In this document: one piece after another, positions 24,446 to 35,916 of the stretch | How the letters are laid out: every line of letters starts with the position of its first letter | Position numbering within the stretch: position 1 is the first letter of the stretch | From: Mercenaria mercenaria | Taxonomy: Eukaryota > Mollusca > Bivalvia > Venerida > Veneridae | NCBI RefSeq assembly: GCF_021730395.1 | Contig: NC_069365.1 | Location: 22,728,001 to 22,792,000, forward strand | Length of the DNA: 64,000 nt | Direction of reading: 5' to 3' | Position numbers and translations under genes: made by a program | Notes under the pieces: model-generated | The model's input: only the letters and a program-made list of their open reading frames with translations | What the model was told of the DNA's origin: nothing | Databases searched by the model: none

Positions 24446-25213
24446 ACGTCTGAAATCGAAAGTTTGTTACAAAAGGGTGTTATTTCTATAGTAGAACGAA
24501 TGTCCTTAGTTGTAAATCCTTTAACAGTAGCATATAACAAAGTTGGGAAACCAAGGTTGGTATTAGAATGTAGGCACATCAATCAGTTTTTGCATATAAT
24601 TAAAGTAAAATTTGAGGGTATTCGTGTAGCACAGTATCTTTATGAAACAGATTTTTATGCCTTTACATTTGATCTTAAGGGAGCTTACCATCACACTGAT
24701 ATTTTTAAAGCTCACAGAACATATTTAGGCTTTTGCTGGAATTATAATGGACAGAAAGCTTATTTTGTTTTCAATTCTTTACCTTTTGGTATTGCGAGCG
24801 CAGGACACATTTTTACAATTACCTATTTAAGATCTCTTAGCCATAAAGTTATCATGTATTTGGATGATGGCATTGGTGGGCACAGGGAGTATGAAAAGGC
24901 TCTACATTCTAGTGTGTTCGTAAAAAACACAATCTGCGAATTTTGTTTTTTAATAGCAGAAGAAAAATGTCAATGGATACCATCAAAAAAGGTTACATGG
25001 TTGGGATATTTGCTAGATTTCCTTCTTAATAAGCTATTCATAACCGAGGAAAGGATCGCTTGGGTAGAGAAGGTTATACAGTCTGTTTTATATCAAATAA
25101 GATGTGACAAATGCAGAGTTGTGAAAGTCCGAGTCTTAGCTTCATTAGTCGGACAGCTGATATCACTTCAATTCGTGTTTGGTAGTATTGTTCGATTAAG
25201 AACAATTGTATAA
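24446..25213 (+). pseudogene. Fossil reverse transcriptase piece (DIRS-order element)
   Basis: Recognisable RT segments are KPRLVLECRHINQFL, FTFDLKGAYHH (motif A), FNSLPFGIASAGHIFT (motif B) and VIMYLDDGIGG (motif C, with YLDD). This style (LPFGLSSAPYIFTK..., LDDG.GG) is that of DIRS-order reverse transcriptases rather than LINEs. The coding potential is broken. Confidence 0.82.
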
Positions 25214-26083
25214 TCTAACGGGCTAGTTGGGATTCACCCGTCTTAGTAACTGAGGCGGCTGTACAAGAAGTTTTGTTTTGGGGAAAAATTATAAGACAAA
25301 TAAATAATGCTGGTAAGGCTTTGGACAAAACAACAATCTGTGATGTACAGGTATTTTGTGATGCAAGTGCCTCTGGGTACGGGGGTTTCCTCGAGTTTCC
25401 TAACAGAAATGCCATTTGTAATGCAGAAGGTAAATTGAATAAGTCAGGTATTTCAGATTTATCCCCGGAAGTGGATAGTTCGTTTTCGGAAGTAGAAACG
25501 TTACTGTTACCACCGGAAGTTGATTATGGTCCCCCGGAGGAGGGAGTATTGTCAGACAATCTTTTGGCATATGATATAATACCCGCGGATGAGGGTTTAC
25601 AACCGTTGTTAAGTTCGGATTTAGAATCTATAAAAAGGCCAGGTAAAGAGAGTTTACAGTTAGCATTCAGTAAATTACAAAATAAAATTGCAGTTTGCAA
25701 ACATGATACTAAAAATTCTACATGTAAAAAACAATATGAGGCTGAAGTCACCGGAAGTTGGCTTGCAGACGAAAAAATCAGAAGTTCCTCATGGCGTGAA
25801 ACAGAGGCTGTCAAACGCGTGATCAGAAGTCAAGTAGATCTTCTGAGAAACAAAATGGTTATAGTTTTTTCCGATAACAAAAACGTAAAATCGTTTTTAT
25901 CGAATGGTAGTAGAAAAAGAGAAATCCATAATATTGCCTTGGATATAAATGTTTTCTGTGAAGAAAATAATATTAGGTTAAGCCCGGAATGGATACCTAG
26001 AGAAATGAATCAGTTATAAGACTATTTAAGTCGATGTCATGATAGTGATGATTGGTATATATCAAATAGTTGGTTCAGTTATT
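25214..26083 (+). pseudogene. Fossil RNase H-like piece (DIRS-order element)
   Basis: It contains VQVFCDASASGYGGFLE (the first catalytic Asp region of RNase H), SSSWRETEAVKRVI (the catalytic Glu region) and VIVFSDNKNVKSFL (the third acidic residue). NIRLSPEWIPREMNQL follows. A lineage-typical long spacer separates the first two motifs. The ~172-bp tandem-repeat element begins directly after it. Confidence 0.78.
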
Positions 26084-26130
26084 GTACCCCCCGACAACAA
26101 AGTTGTAAGGGGGGTATACTGGTTTCAGGT

Positions 26131-26161
<31 letters not shown>

Positions 26162-27494
26162 CTGTCTGTCCGTCTGTCCGTAGACGCAATCTTGTGCGCA
26201 TCATCTCTCCTTATCCCCTTGACAAAATTTAATGAAACTTCACACAAGTGATCAGTACCAACAGTAGTTGTGCATTGGGCATGTTAGGTTCTTTTAGAAA
26301 AAAAAATTTGCAGAGTTATGGGACTTTGTTTTTTTTGTTACTATACTATATACATAGACACAATATTGTGCGCACCATCTCTCCTCATCCCCTTGACACA
26401 ATTTAATGAAACTTCACACAAGTGATCAGTACCAACAGTAGTTGTGCATGGGGCATGTTAGGTTCTTTTAGAAAAAAAATTGCAGAGTTATGGGACTTTG
26501 TTTTTTTGTTACTATACTATATACATAGACACAATCTTGTGCGCACCATCTCTCCTCATCCCCTTGACACAATTTAATGAAACTTCACACAAGTAATCAG
26601 TACCAACAGTAGTTGTGCATGGGGCATGTTAGGTTCTTTTAGAAAAATAATTTGCAGAGTTATGGGACTTTGTTTTTTTGTTACTATACTATATACATAG
26701 ACACAATCTTGTGCGCTCCATCTCTCCTCATCCCCTTGACACAATTTAATGAAACTTCACACAAGTGATCAGTAACAACAGTAGTTGTGCATGGGGCATG
26801 TTAGGTTCTTTTAGAAAAAAAATTTGCAGAGTTATGGGACTTTGTTTTTTTGTTACTATACTATATACATAGACACAATCTTGTGCGCATCATCTCTCCT
26901 CATCCCCTTGACACAATTTAATGAAACTTCACACAAGTGATCAGTAACAACAGTAGTTGTGCATCGGGTATGTTAGGTTCTTTCAGAAAAAAAAATTTGC
27001 AGAGTTATGGGACTTTGTTTTTTGTTACTATACTATATACATAGACACACTCTTGTGCGCACCATCTCTCCTCATCCCCTTGACACAATTTAATGAAACT
27101 TCACACAAGTGATCAGTAACAACAGTAGTTGTGCATGGGGCATGTTAGGTTCTTTCAGCGACAAATATTGCAGAGTTATGGGACTTTGTTTCTTGCTAAC
27201 ATACTATGTACATACAGTCTGCATATGCAATCTTGTGCGTGCCTAATCTACCAAACCCTTGCACACAATTTAATGAAACTTCACACAAGTGATCAGTACA
27301 AACCCTAGTTGTGCATGGTGCATGTTACATTCTTTTAGATAGATATTCTGCATAGTTATGGGACTTTGTTTTTTGTTACTATACTGTATACATACAGTCT
27401 ACATAATTATGCAATCTTGTGTGCGTCAAATTGCAATGTACTGTGTCAATGCATGCGGGGGGTACATTCATCACCTTTAGTGATAGCTCTAGTT
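26084..27494 (+). mobile_element. Tandem-repeat element with GTACCCCCC/GGGGGGTAC ends, inserted in the DIRS-order element
   Basis: It starts GTACCCCCCGACAACAAAGT, followed by a (TGTC)n tract at about 26,130-26,182. Then come about seven copies of a ~172-bp unit marked by CACAATCTTGTGCGCACCAT, CCCCTTGACACAATTTAATG and GCAGAGTTATGGGACTTTGT. It ends GCGGGGGGTACATTCATCACC then TAGTGATAGCTCTAGTT. A partial relative lies at 38,596-38,775. There is no coding capacity. It separates the RNase H piece from the downstream part of the same fossil. Confidence 0.82.
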
Positions 27495-27900
27495 TAGACA
27501 GTATCTGGGGTAAACATACAGTAGATAGGGTTTCTTGTCATTTTAATAACCATTGTCAGCGTTTCAATTCAAGATAGTGGGTACCAGGAACTGAAGGTAT
27601 AAATGCGTTTAATCAGTCCTGGAAAAGTGAAAATAATTGGTTAGTTCCGCCACCAAAGTTAGTTATAGAGTGTATAAACAAATTACTGTTTGAAAAAGTC
27701 AGTTGTACACTTATTGTTTCGAAATGGAAATCTGCGCCATTTTGGCCATGCTTGTTAAGCAGTGAAGGCAGTTTCAGATATTTCGTAAAGGAGGTAAAAG
27801 TTCTGCCTAAAAATGGTTTGATCTGTGTTGGCAAAGGGAATAACGGCATTTTTGCCCAAAATCCATTGCCATTTTTCATGATCGCAATGAAGTAAGGTTT
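27495..27900 (+). pseudogene. Fossil C-terminal part of the RT-RNase H polyprotein (DIRS-order element)
   Basis: It contains the phrases VPGTEGINAFNQSW, ENNWLVPPPKLV and APFWPCLLS. This conserved tail (W.VPG.EA.DAF.Q.W...NWL.PPP..., ..APFWP.L) follows RNase H in DIRS-order elements, and in many molluscs and cnidarians. It lies between the tandem-repeat insertion and the recombinase piece. Confidence 0.7.
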
Positions 27901-27959
27901 TAAAACACAAGAAGTACTGTTTTTTGATACAAGAAAATTTTACAAAAGAAGTTGATATG

Positions 27960-28903
27960 AAACAAATGTTCACATTTTATTGTTTGTTGACAGGTGTTAA
28001 CTTGAAGCCTACCATTCAGAGACAGATGGAAAATGCGGGAGTGGACGTTCAAAAGCACGGAACTGTTATAGAACATATGTCCAGTAACATAGTTCAATCT
28101 AGAGCAGATTCAACTTGTCAGAAATATACTAACTGTTTTAAACATTTCGATGAATATTGTAAAAGAAATAGTTTTTCATCAAAACCGGCAGTGCCAATAG
28201 TTGTGGCCATGTATTTAACTGAACTGCTAGATCAAGGAAAATCATATTCAGTAATTACTTCAGCATTGTATGCTATAAAATGGATGCATTCGGTTCATGA
28301 CTTTGACGATCCAACACATAGTAGCTCGATCAAACATTTAATAGAAGCAGCTAAACGATTGAAATCTAATCCGGTTCAAAAGAAGGATGTTATAAACTCG
28401 GACATGTTGCAAACTGTGTAGTTTTTATTCTTATACAAATGATGTTGTGACTCTGAGAGACATTTCTATGATTCTTTTAGGTTATGCTGGATTTTTACGG
28501 TTTAACGAACTTAGTGCATTATGTTGTTCAGATATTGTATTCAATACTGACCATTTAGTTAGAAATATTCGCAAAAGTAAAACCGACGTATATCGGGAAG
28601 GTAGACAAGTTCCAGTTGCGAAAGGGACTTCAAAAGCACGTCCTTACAGTATGTTACATAAATATATGAAACAGGCCGGATTGTCAGTTTCGTCTAACAA
28701 TTTTTTATTTAGATCATGTTTCAGATCAAAAGGCGTTGCTGCCGTTATCAAGACAAACACAAAATTGTGTTATATGAGGGTTAGAGAATGCATTGTATCA
28801 AACTTGAAATTAGTTGCGCCAAACTTAAATTTAGGCACGCATAGCTTGAGGGCAAGCGGCGCCACTGCGGCTGCTAACGCTGAAGGCGTATCAGATAGGC
28901 GCC
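27960..28903 (+). pseudogene. Fossil tyrosine recombinase, N-terminal and central part (DIRS-order element)
   Basis: The SAM-like core-binding region contains STCQKYTNCFKHFDEYCKR and VAMYLTELLDQGKSYSVIT. The catalytic domain follows with the first Arg in GYAGFLRFNELSAL and the HxxR box in GTHSLRASGATAAA. The remaining box lies beyond two TTAA-flanked insertions, at 33,757. This is the integration enzyme of the element. It is of the tyrosine recombinase class, unlike the DDE integrase of LTR elements. Broken. Confidence 0.82.
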
Positions 28904-28907
28904 TTAA

Positions 28908-29290
28908 GGTATCCGATCCACAAATAAGCAAGTTCTATATAACAGTGCTATATAAATATATCAAATATTGATTCCTGGTAACCTCATATAATTTTGGTAT
29001 CATTTGAAAGTATATCATCTACTGAAAAAGAAAATATAAATTAAATGATAAAAATATGTTTTAGAATTTTTATTTTATAGTCTTTAATGATACTTCAACA
29101 GAAATCCAGTTGTTACAGTGTAAGATTTATCATTTTGCGGTCATAAAACAGGACTGTAATTATTCTTGCATATTATTTATGGTCATCTTATTTATTAATT
29201 CTTGTTCAGCAGACACAACTCTTTCAAATGATACCAAAAAATCATGGGGTCACCAGGCATTGAAATTTACCAATTTGTGGATCGGATACC
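28908..29290. mobile_element. 383-bp MITE with TTAA target sites
   Basis: The terminal inverted repeats GGTATCCGATCCACAAAT (28,908) and ATTTGTGGATCGGATACC (ending 29,290) are perfect over 18 bp. They continue imperfectly to about 80 bp (CCTGGTAACC..., TTTGGTATCATTTGAAAG). TTAA flanks both sides (28,904-28,907 and 29,291-29,294). It is non-coding. TTAA choice fits piggyBac-like or one of the Sola groups. It abuts the larger TTAA element on its right, and the two share the middle TTAA. Confidence 0.9.
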
Positions 29291-29294
29291 TTAA

Positions 29295-32200
29295 GGAGGA
29301 ACCACACTATAACTTTTTTTCAGAGCCCACGTTATTGACTGGTACCAACAAAAACTGGAAGATATTTCTGATTTAGATCTGTGTATATTTTTACGTTTAA
29401 TGCATCAGTGACGTTTCCATGACGTCGCAAACATGACCACTTCGCGCACTTTTGACGTCAGATATACGGGGACAAAATCTGCCTTGAAATTATTGTACCG
29501 TCAATAATTTTTAACGTAAACCCATAAATTATACATGAAATGAAAGCTGACATGAAACTCCAGACGATAATTTAATCGGAATTGCTCTACGTTTTCGCGT
29601 AATAAAATGACAGCCAAAAAATAAGTTTTGTTTTTACTTAACCTTTCCACAAAAAATAGCTTCGCTCAGCATTAAAAAAAAATCCATCCGTAATTTTTTT
29701 ACCAAAATTAAATATGTTTTACACTAATACGTCCTGTAAATATATAGTAAAAAACAGAAAGTTTTACCGTGCCGTTTTGTGGCTATAAGAACTTTTTAAG
29801 CATCACTACAGTAACATTTTTTCGACGCTGAAAAAAATGACGTGAATGTGAAGATATGGCCCTTAAGGTTAGGCAAAAAAGTTTTTTTCTGGTAACATGC
29901 TAAACAAATAGGGTAGGTAGCTACAGTGCCGCCAGTTTTTATTTACACATTTACAATCAACTATGATAGATTTTTATTTAATGATGATTTAATCGGAATT
30001 GCTCTACGTTTTCGTATAACCAAAAAACGAGTTTTGTTTTTACTTAAATTTTACACAAAAATAGCTTCGATCAGCGTTAAAAAAAATCCATCCGTAATTT
30101 TTTTACCAAAATTGATTATGTTTTACACTAATACGTCCTGTAAATATATAGTAAAAAACAGAAAGTTTTACCGTGCCGTTTTGTGGCTATAGGAAATTTT
30201 TAAGCAACACTACAGTAACATTTTTCGACGCTGAAAAAAAAATGACGTGCATGTGAAGATATGGCCCTTAAGGTTAGGCAAAAAACGTTTGTTTCTGGTA
30301 ACATGCTAAAAAAAATAGGGTAGGTAGCTAATGTGCCGCCAGTTTTTATTTACACAGTTTAATATATTTATTATTAGGTATAAGGCCATGTCACGGCTAA
30401 GAAGTAGGTTCGAAATGGCTTTTTTGACCATGTCTGGAAGGTGTTCGACCCAGTTGGGTCCCTTTTGACATAAACTTGTACCCTGTTAATACATGGTCGA
30501 CTAGGTATGGGTCCTGGCTACGGATTAAGACCATGTTTGAAAACCTGGGTGAGCCATATGTGTCAGGGGAGGTAATACATGGAGGAACGGTATTGTATTA
30601 AATTCTTACTGAATTTCAGCTGATAATGACACTATGTTAGATTCTGACCCTTGTTCGAGTCTCTACACCTACCTATACCATATATGAATATGTTTGTAGA
30701 TGTCTTAGCTTTACATTTAAGCTACTTACAAGTCCATATGATGCCATCAGAGCTCAGGACAGGTATCAGAAAATGACCAAACTTGTTATTTGCAGTAGAG
30801 TGCTGGCCAAGACTAAGCTGGCCCGCCCCGGGGAGCCGTGAGAATTGCTCCAATGGTGTCATTGGACTCAGTGAAGGTAGTACTTGAGTCTTCAGGACTG
30901 CCTTTACTGCTCTGAAAAGTTCATATTTTGAGAATATTACCGGAATTTGACCTATGACCTTGACCCCTAGTCGACCGGGTTCGAAACTGACGTGGCCTGT
31001 TTTCTCTAGGTACTTGCTTGCCCTTCGCAACAAGGTATCATTTTTTAAAATCGGACATCAGGTTATGAAGATATGACTCCTCTGACAAGGCCAGCCCCTC
31101 TATTTAATATATGAAGAAATATGCATATTTTCACGAAAAATGATACATTTTGAGATGGTCCTCCGACGAAACCGTCGGCGATAAAAATATACAAATTACA
31201 TATATGCTTAGACAATGTTTAGATATAATTTATAAAAGTTATATCATTAAAATATCTTGTGTTTGGAACTATAATAGATTTTTATTTAATGATGATTTAA
31301 TCGGAATTGCTCTACGTTTTCGCTTAATAAAATGAGAACCATGAGAATTGCTCCAATGGTGTCATTGGACTCAGTGAAGGTAGTGCTCGGGTTTTCAGGA
31401 CTGCCTTGATTGCTCTGAAAAGTTCATATTTTGAGAATATTACTGGAATTTGACCTATGACCTTGACCCCTAGTCGACAGAGTTCGAACCTGACGTGGCC
31501 TGTTTTCTCTAGGTACCTGCTTGCCCTTCGCAACAAGGTATCATTCATTAAAATCGGACATCAGGTTATGAAGATATGACTCCTCTGACAAGGCCAGCCC
31601 CTCTATTTAATTTAATTATGAAGAAGTATGCATATTTTCACGAAAAATGATACATTTTGAGATGGTCCTCCGACGAAACCGTCGGCGATAAAAATATACA
31701 AATTACATATCTGCTCAGACAATGTTTAGATATAATTTATAAAAGTTATTTCATTAAAATATCTTGTGTTTGGAACATTCTACAATTATGTGAAGTTAAT
31801 GAAAAACACTGCCTTTTACCGTACGGAAAAGTACGGAAATACAGCTTTTATCCTAAATTACGTACAGACGGACGAAAAGATGTTGTATATTTTTGTCACA
31901 AACTTTCAAATTTTGTCAATTCCTGTCAAAACAAGTTTTAATTTGCAGTTCTTTCGCCAAAGTAAATATTTTATAAGCACTTTTTCCTTATTTTACGGCA
32001 AATATTTTAAGGCAAAAAAAGCAAAATTCAGCAAATGTTCCCGACGGCGTGCTCATCGGGGAAGACAATTGTTTTTCATATTCGATTAGACAATATTTCC
32101 AACTACTTTTTAAAAGAAATTTCAGTTTGATATCTTACTCTTAACGCTTTTTATAATAAAAAGAAATTGATGAATTTTTCGAAAAAATGCGACCAAGATT

Positions 32201-33752
32201 AGCGTTATACGGTCCCTATAGCAAGTCTACAGATCGTACAGACGGACAAAACTTACCTAAAACTATTTATTTCCATAGAAATAATTGATTTTCGCCAAAA
32301 CGTGTTACTTAAGAGCCTTAATTGATGTAAAATATTTTTCAGAAAAATAAAGTTTATTTTCGTAATGTTTTTGCTTTTTGACATAATGGCACCCATGTTC
32401 GAGTCCACACGACCTTTAGGGTCGAGTTTGAGCCTTGCGCTATACCCTTTATGAAATAGTTCTTGAATAGTTCCTCAAATGAATGTAACTTTCATTAAGA
32501 TATCTAGAGTAATATATCGTATACCTAGTAATAAAGAAGCGATAAAAATCGTAAATTATGCGTCGAGAAATCCGTGCAGAACTACGCGCTATCATCTGCG
32601 TCTACATGTCTTTTTGACCACACCAAGCACGTGATCGCGATCGGCCAATTTACTCTGAACAAATGTGTAATATTTTATGCTATTATAGACAAATTCGGTC
32701 ATTTCTGTAAAATTACTACATAAATATGGTACGCTTTATACAAAGTATATAAAATATGTTAACTATTTGCGTTGTTAAATAGGCTCAGGTCTATAACTCT
32801 CTTTTGTGGAAATGTATTAGCAATAATTTTGTTTATGTTAGAAGAGTTTCAAAATATTACATGTTTATAACCTTGCATAACTTCGAATATGACCACGCAG
32901 ATAATGAGGTCACTGAAAGGAAATTTACACTAGTGTTTCCACTGATGTGATAATTATTCTTATCACTATAAACGAATGTCATAGTCTCAGCCTATTCTTT
33001 AATTAGAACTTATCCTCGCAGAAACATAATATTTTCATATTTTGGGTCTGAACGGTAGATATTCGGATCTGACAGTATGTTAACTAATGAAAGTGTTACC
33101 GTCTGTGTGATTACACATTCCATAAAAAGCTACCACAATTACTAAATAATGGGATAACTAATGTAATTTCATGTTTATCTGAATGTTGCGTAACTTGTCA
33201 ATTCTTCCAAAAATATTTGAAATGGTGACGTCGAGAAAACGTAAATTTGTTGACCTAGTATCAACGCATAACAGCTAATTACATAAAAACGACACCGCAG
33301 AACTTTCTAAATTTTGACTGTTATTCACAAAACATACTAATGTAAAACATATTCAGTTTTAATAAAAAAAATTACGAATGGATATTTTTTTAATGCTGAG
33401 CGAAGCTATTTTTTGTGGAAAATTTAAGTAAAAAGAAATCTCATTTTTTGGCTCTCCTTTTAAACGTAGAGCAATTCCGATTAAATCATCGTCTGGAGTT
33501 TCATGTCAGCTTTCATTTCATGTATAATTTAAGGGTTTACGTTTAAAAATATTACCGGAACAACCATTTCAAGGCAGATTTTGTCCCCGTATATCTGACG
33601 TCAAAAGTGCGCGAAGTGGTCATGTTTGCGACGTCATGGAAACGTCACTGATGCATTAAACGTAAAAATATACACAGATCTAAATCTTCCAGTTTTTGTT
33701 GGTACCAGTCAATAACGTGGGCTCTGAAAAAAAGTTATAGTGCGGTTCCTCC
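29295..33752. mobile_element. 4.46-kb TTAA-flanked DNA element with ~460-bp terminal inverted repeats
   Basis: The left end GGAGGAACCACACTATAAC (29,295) is repeated in inverse at the right end (GTTATAGTGCGGTTCCTCC, ending 33,752). The inverted similarity runs from 29,295 to about 29,760 and from about 33,290 to 33,752, with small indels. TTAA lies on both sides (29,291-29,294 and 33,753-33,756). No transposase is recognisable, so the element is non-autonomous. Internally there are tandem duplications: about 29,570-29,955 against 29,985-30,360, and about 30,832-31,305 against 31,336-31,780. TTAA is typical of piggyBac and of one Sola group; which one cannot be decided. Confidence 0.87.
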
Positions 33753-33756
33753 TTAA

Positions 33757-33853
33757 AAGACATGGTCGCTGGAAAACCGATCTTGCAAAGGATGGTTACA
33801 TTGTAGATTCTTTAGACAATAGATTAATGATCACCAAAAAGTTAAAGTTGTAA
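33757..33853 (+). pseudogene. Fossil C-terminal piece of the tyrosine recombinase (DIRS-order element)
   Basis: A short piece containing HGRWKTDLAKDGYIVDS, the box with the third catalytic His/Arg-type motif of DIRS-order recombinases, followed by a stop. It lies right after the TTAA at 33,753-33,756 and was separated from the rest by the two TTAA-flanked elements. Confidence 0.8.
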
Positions 33854-33944
33854 TTAGTTTGACTAGTTACATGTTAGTAGCACTCAAGTTCAGGTTTAAT
33901 GGATAACTGAATTTTAATGCCAACTTACAAGCTTTGTATTTTCT

Positions 33945-34005
33945 ATAAGCGTCTCGTCTTGCAAAACAGTTGTTGTTGTTGTTTTGTGCAGAGTCAATTG
34001 AGACT
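33945..34005 (+). repeat. Split direct repeat B1 of the DIRS-order element
   Basis: 61 bp, identical to 34,743-34,803 at 60 of 61 positions. It starts ATAAGCGTCTCGTCTTGC, contains a short TGT run and ends TTGAGACT. It joins A2 without a gap, which recreates the end-to-end junction expected of a circular intermediate. Confidence 0.87.
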
Positions 34006-34173
34006 TTTAGTTCTCCGCGTTACAGCGTATAGCGGAGAACATTTGTCTCAACTGGTGCGTATACAAAACTGGTTTGACCAGTTAGGTCACGTGATTGTGA
34101 CTATTTATACGGAGGTTTTGGTAGAATAGTCGGTTCTACGCAGACCACTCTTTGGTTAGTGCATACTTAGCAT
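34005..34173 (+). repeat. Split direct repeat A2 of the DIRS-order element
   Basis: 169 bp, about 95% identical to A1 and equal to it in length. A following 570-bp AT-rich spacer (34,174-34,742), without recognised content, separates it from B2. Confidence 0.88.
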
Positions 34174-34742
34174 TAAAATTCAATTTTTTAAAGAAGATTA
34201 ATGTTTTAAATTTTTCAATATTTAAATTGGCATTAAGGTTAAACTAAATGTTAGTATTGAAATAAGTGTATATTTGGTATATGTTTTGGCATGTCTGAAC
34301 TCGTTCCGTTTTTCAGTATTTCGAGGAATAGTCTGAGCATTTCAATGTTTTATGCATTGGCTACGGAAACACGTTTCCTCCTGTCTAAAAGTAAAAACTG
34401 GAGAGGGGGGTTTTCGTGGGCGGCTCGTATTCCGTTTGAGAAATATACAATCGAATTTGTTTAATTTAGTAACACAATGTAGATGTTAAAACAATAATGT
34501 TTAGTTTACAGATTCGATTGTGGCATGCGTCATAATAGATATGATAACGGTATCGAATATTTATTTACATATGTGAGCAATATTTACTTCGCATTGTAAT
34601 GCAGGATGCCGTGAAAGATTGAACTTTTCTGTTAACAGACTGTTTAGTAATTATATTGTTGTATGTAAACAAAGTACATGTTATATGTAATCAGTTACGT
34701 ATTTTGTATGCCGACTCCCAATCAGTTATGCTAACCAAATAA

Positions 34743-34803
34743 ATAAGCGTCTCGTCTTGCAAAACAGTTGTTGTTGTTGTTTTGTGCAGAGTCAGTTGAG
34801 ACT
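34743..34803 (+). repeat. Split direct repeat B2, right end of the DIRS-order element
   Basis: 61 bp, one difference from B1. The similarity ends at GAGACT, after which the flanking DNA reads AATAAACCTACC. The left flank before A1 reads AACATTAA. No long target duplication is seen, as expected for recombinase-mediated integration. Confidence 0.87.
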
Positions 34804-35916
34804 AATAAACCTACCAATAGCACAATCCTATGGTACGACTTCCGCGGGCGTAATCCATCATAAATCCGTCTACGTCAACCGGTTTGCATCGTCTCGAATA
34901 CCTGTGAAAGACAGTTATAACATAATATCAAAGTTTTGATTTATTTAACAGTCAAATAGGTAACCAACGTTTATCATATTTGCTTTATGCAGCAGGAGAC
35001 GCACTCTACATCACATTCCTGATGGAATCCATCGCACGAGGATATGAGACAAGAGAAACCATTTCCATTTTAAATGCTGAGCGACAAGCAAGGGAGCTAT
35101 TGGTACCATTTTAATTTTATTCTGAAATATAAAATATAAATTGACTTACCTGGATTTGCATTGAAAGAAAAGAATACAGTCAAGCCAGCCAGGGAAGGGA
35201 CACAGTTTGATAAGGCAGCTGACTGCTAAAGAAAAACTGAAATTAGAACAAAATGTCAATTTGAAAAGATAGCTGTCTGGCTTCTTAAGGCAATTGGCTG
35301 TCTAATACAGTTGGCCGCTAAGACCAGCTGTACATAAGATAACATTTAACACTTCTTCTATCTCAAAATTCCTTCTTAACGTAACATAATTCTTCTCATC
35401 ATAACAGAGACATTTGGTTCTTTCTTCTTCTTGTCGTCTGCTGCCTCGAGGTCATGTACACTATACAATTGCTGCAACAATTTGTTGATCACGTGATAAA
35501 GATATCGTCTAGGTTTAGCTAGTCTCTAGTGGTGGTGATAGTGTATCTCTCACGCCCAACTTGCCCCTCACCGAGTATGTACTCGGATTTAGATCTATAT
35601 AGTTGTAATGGATTTAGTAAAGTGTTGAAATGGCGTTCTTATATAGGCATAGACAATATAGATAAATATGAACGAAGTTACACCTTTACTGTAACTAATA
35701 TTACAACGCCTGTAATTACATTGACAAGCAAAAATATAGTATCTTTGCTATAAAATTCTGAATGATACTTCATTTCATTTTTAGATAAATAAGCTGACAA
35801 AAACATCTAAAGCAGTGAAGCAATGGTAAATCATACATATACAAATATCCGGATTGTTTTTGTATGACACTGTGCAAGGGAAGTAAAGTAATAGATATAT
35901 GTGCCCTTGCTTGATA
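34804..35916. other. Non-coding DNA with one weak exon candidate
   Basis: Apart from the possible exon at 34,993-35,113 nothing is recognised. Around 35,180-35,330 the text is reminiscent of interspersed repeats (GGCAGCTGACTGCTAAAG, TTGGCCGCTAAGACCAGCTG). Confidence 0.4.
34993..35113 (+). CDS. Possible terminal exon of an unknown gene
   Basis: Preceded by a T-rich tract and AG (TTTGCTTTATGCAG), one frame stays open to a TAA. It reads GDALYITFLMESIARGYETRETISILNAERQARELLVPF in segments: GDALYITFLMESIARGYE, then TRETISILNAERQARELL. The composition is protein-like and the other two frames close quickly. No family is recognised and no matching upstream exon was found, so this could be chance or part of a dead gene. 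Confidence 0.3.

Larger units (their letters stand above)
12444..34803 (+). mobile_element. Fossil PAT/Ngaro-like tyrosine-recombinase retrotransposon (DIRS order), broken by nested insertions
   Basis: Direct repeats lie in the order A1 (12,444-12,612), coding parts, B1 (33,945-34,005) joined to A2 (34,005-34,173), and B2 (34,743-34,803). That split-direct-repeat layout is characteristic of PAT and Ngaro members of the DIRS order, which integrate through a circular intermediate using a tyrosine recombinase. Between the repeats, on one strand and in the expected order, lie gag-like, zinc-knuckle, reverse transcriptase, RNase H and tyrosine recombinase pieces. Four groups of later elements sit inside. 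Without them about 5.3 kb remains, close to the family's normal size. The element is clearly dead: the large insertions aside, it has several coding breaks. A1 and A2 differ at about 9 of 169 positions, suggesting a moderately old insertion. Confidence 0.82.
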
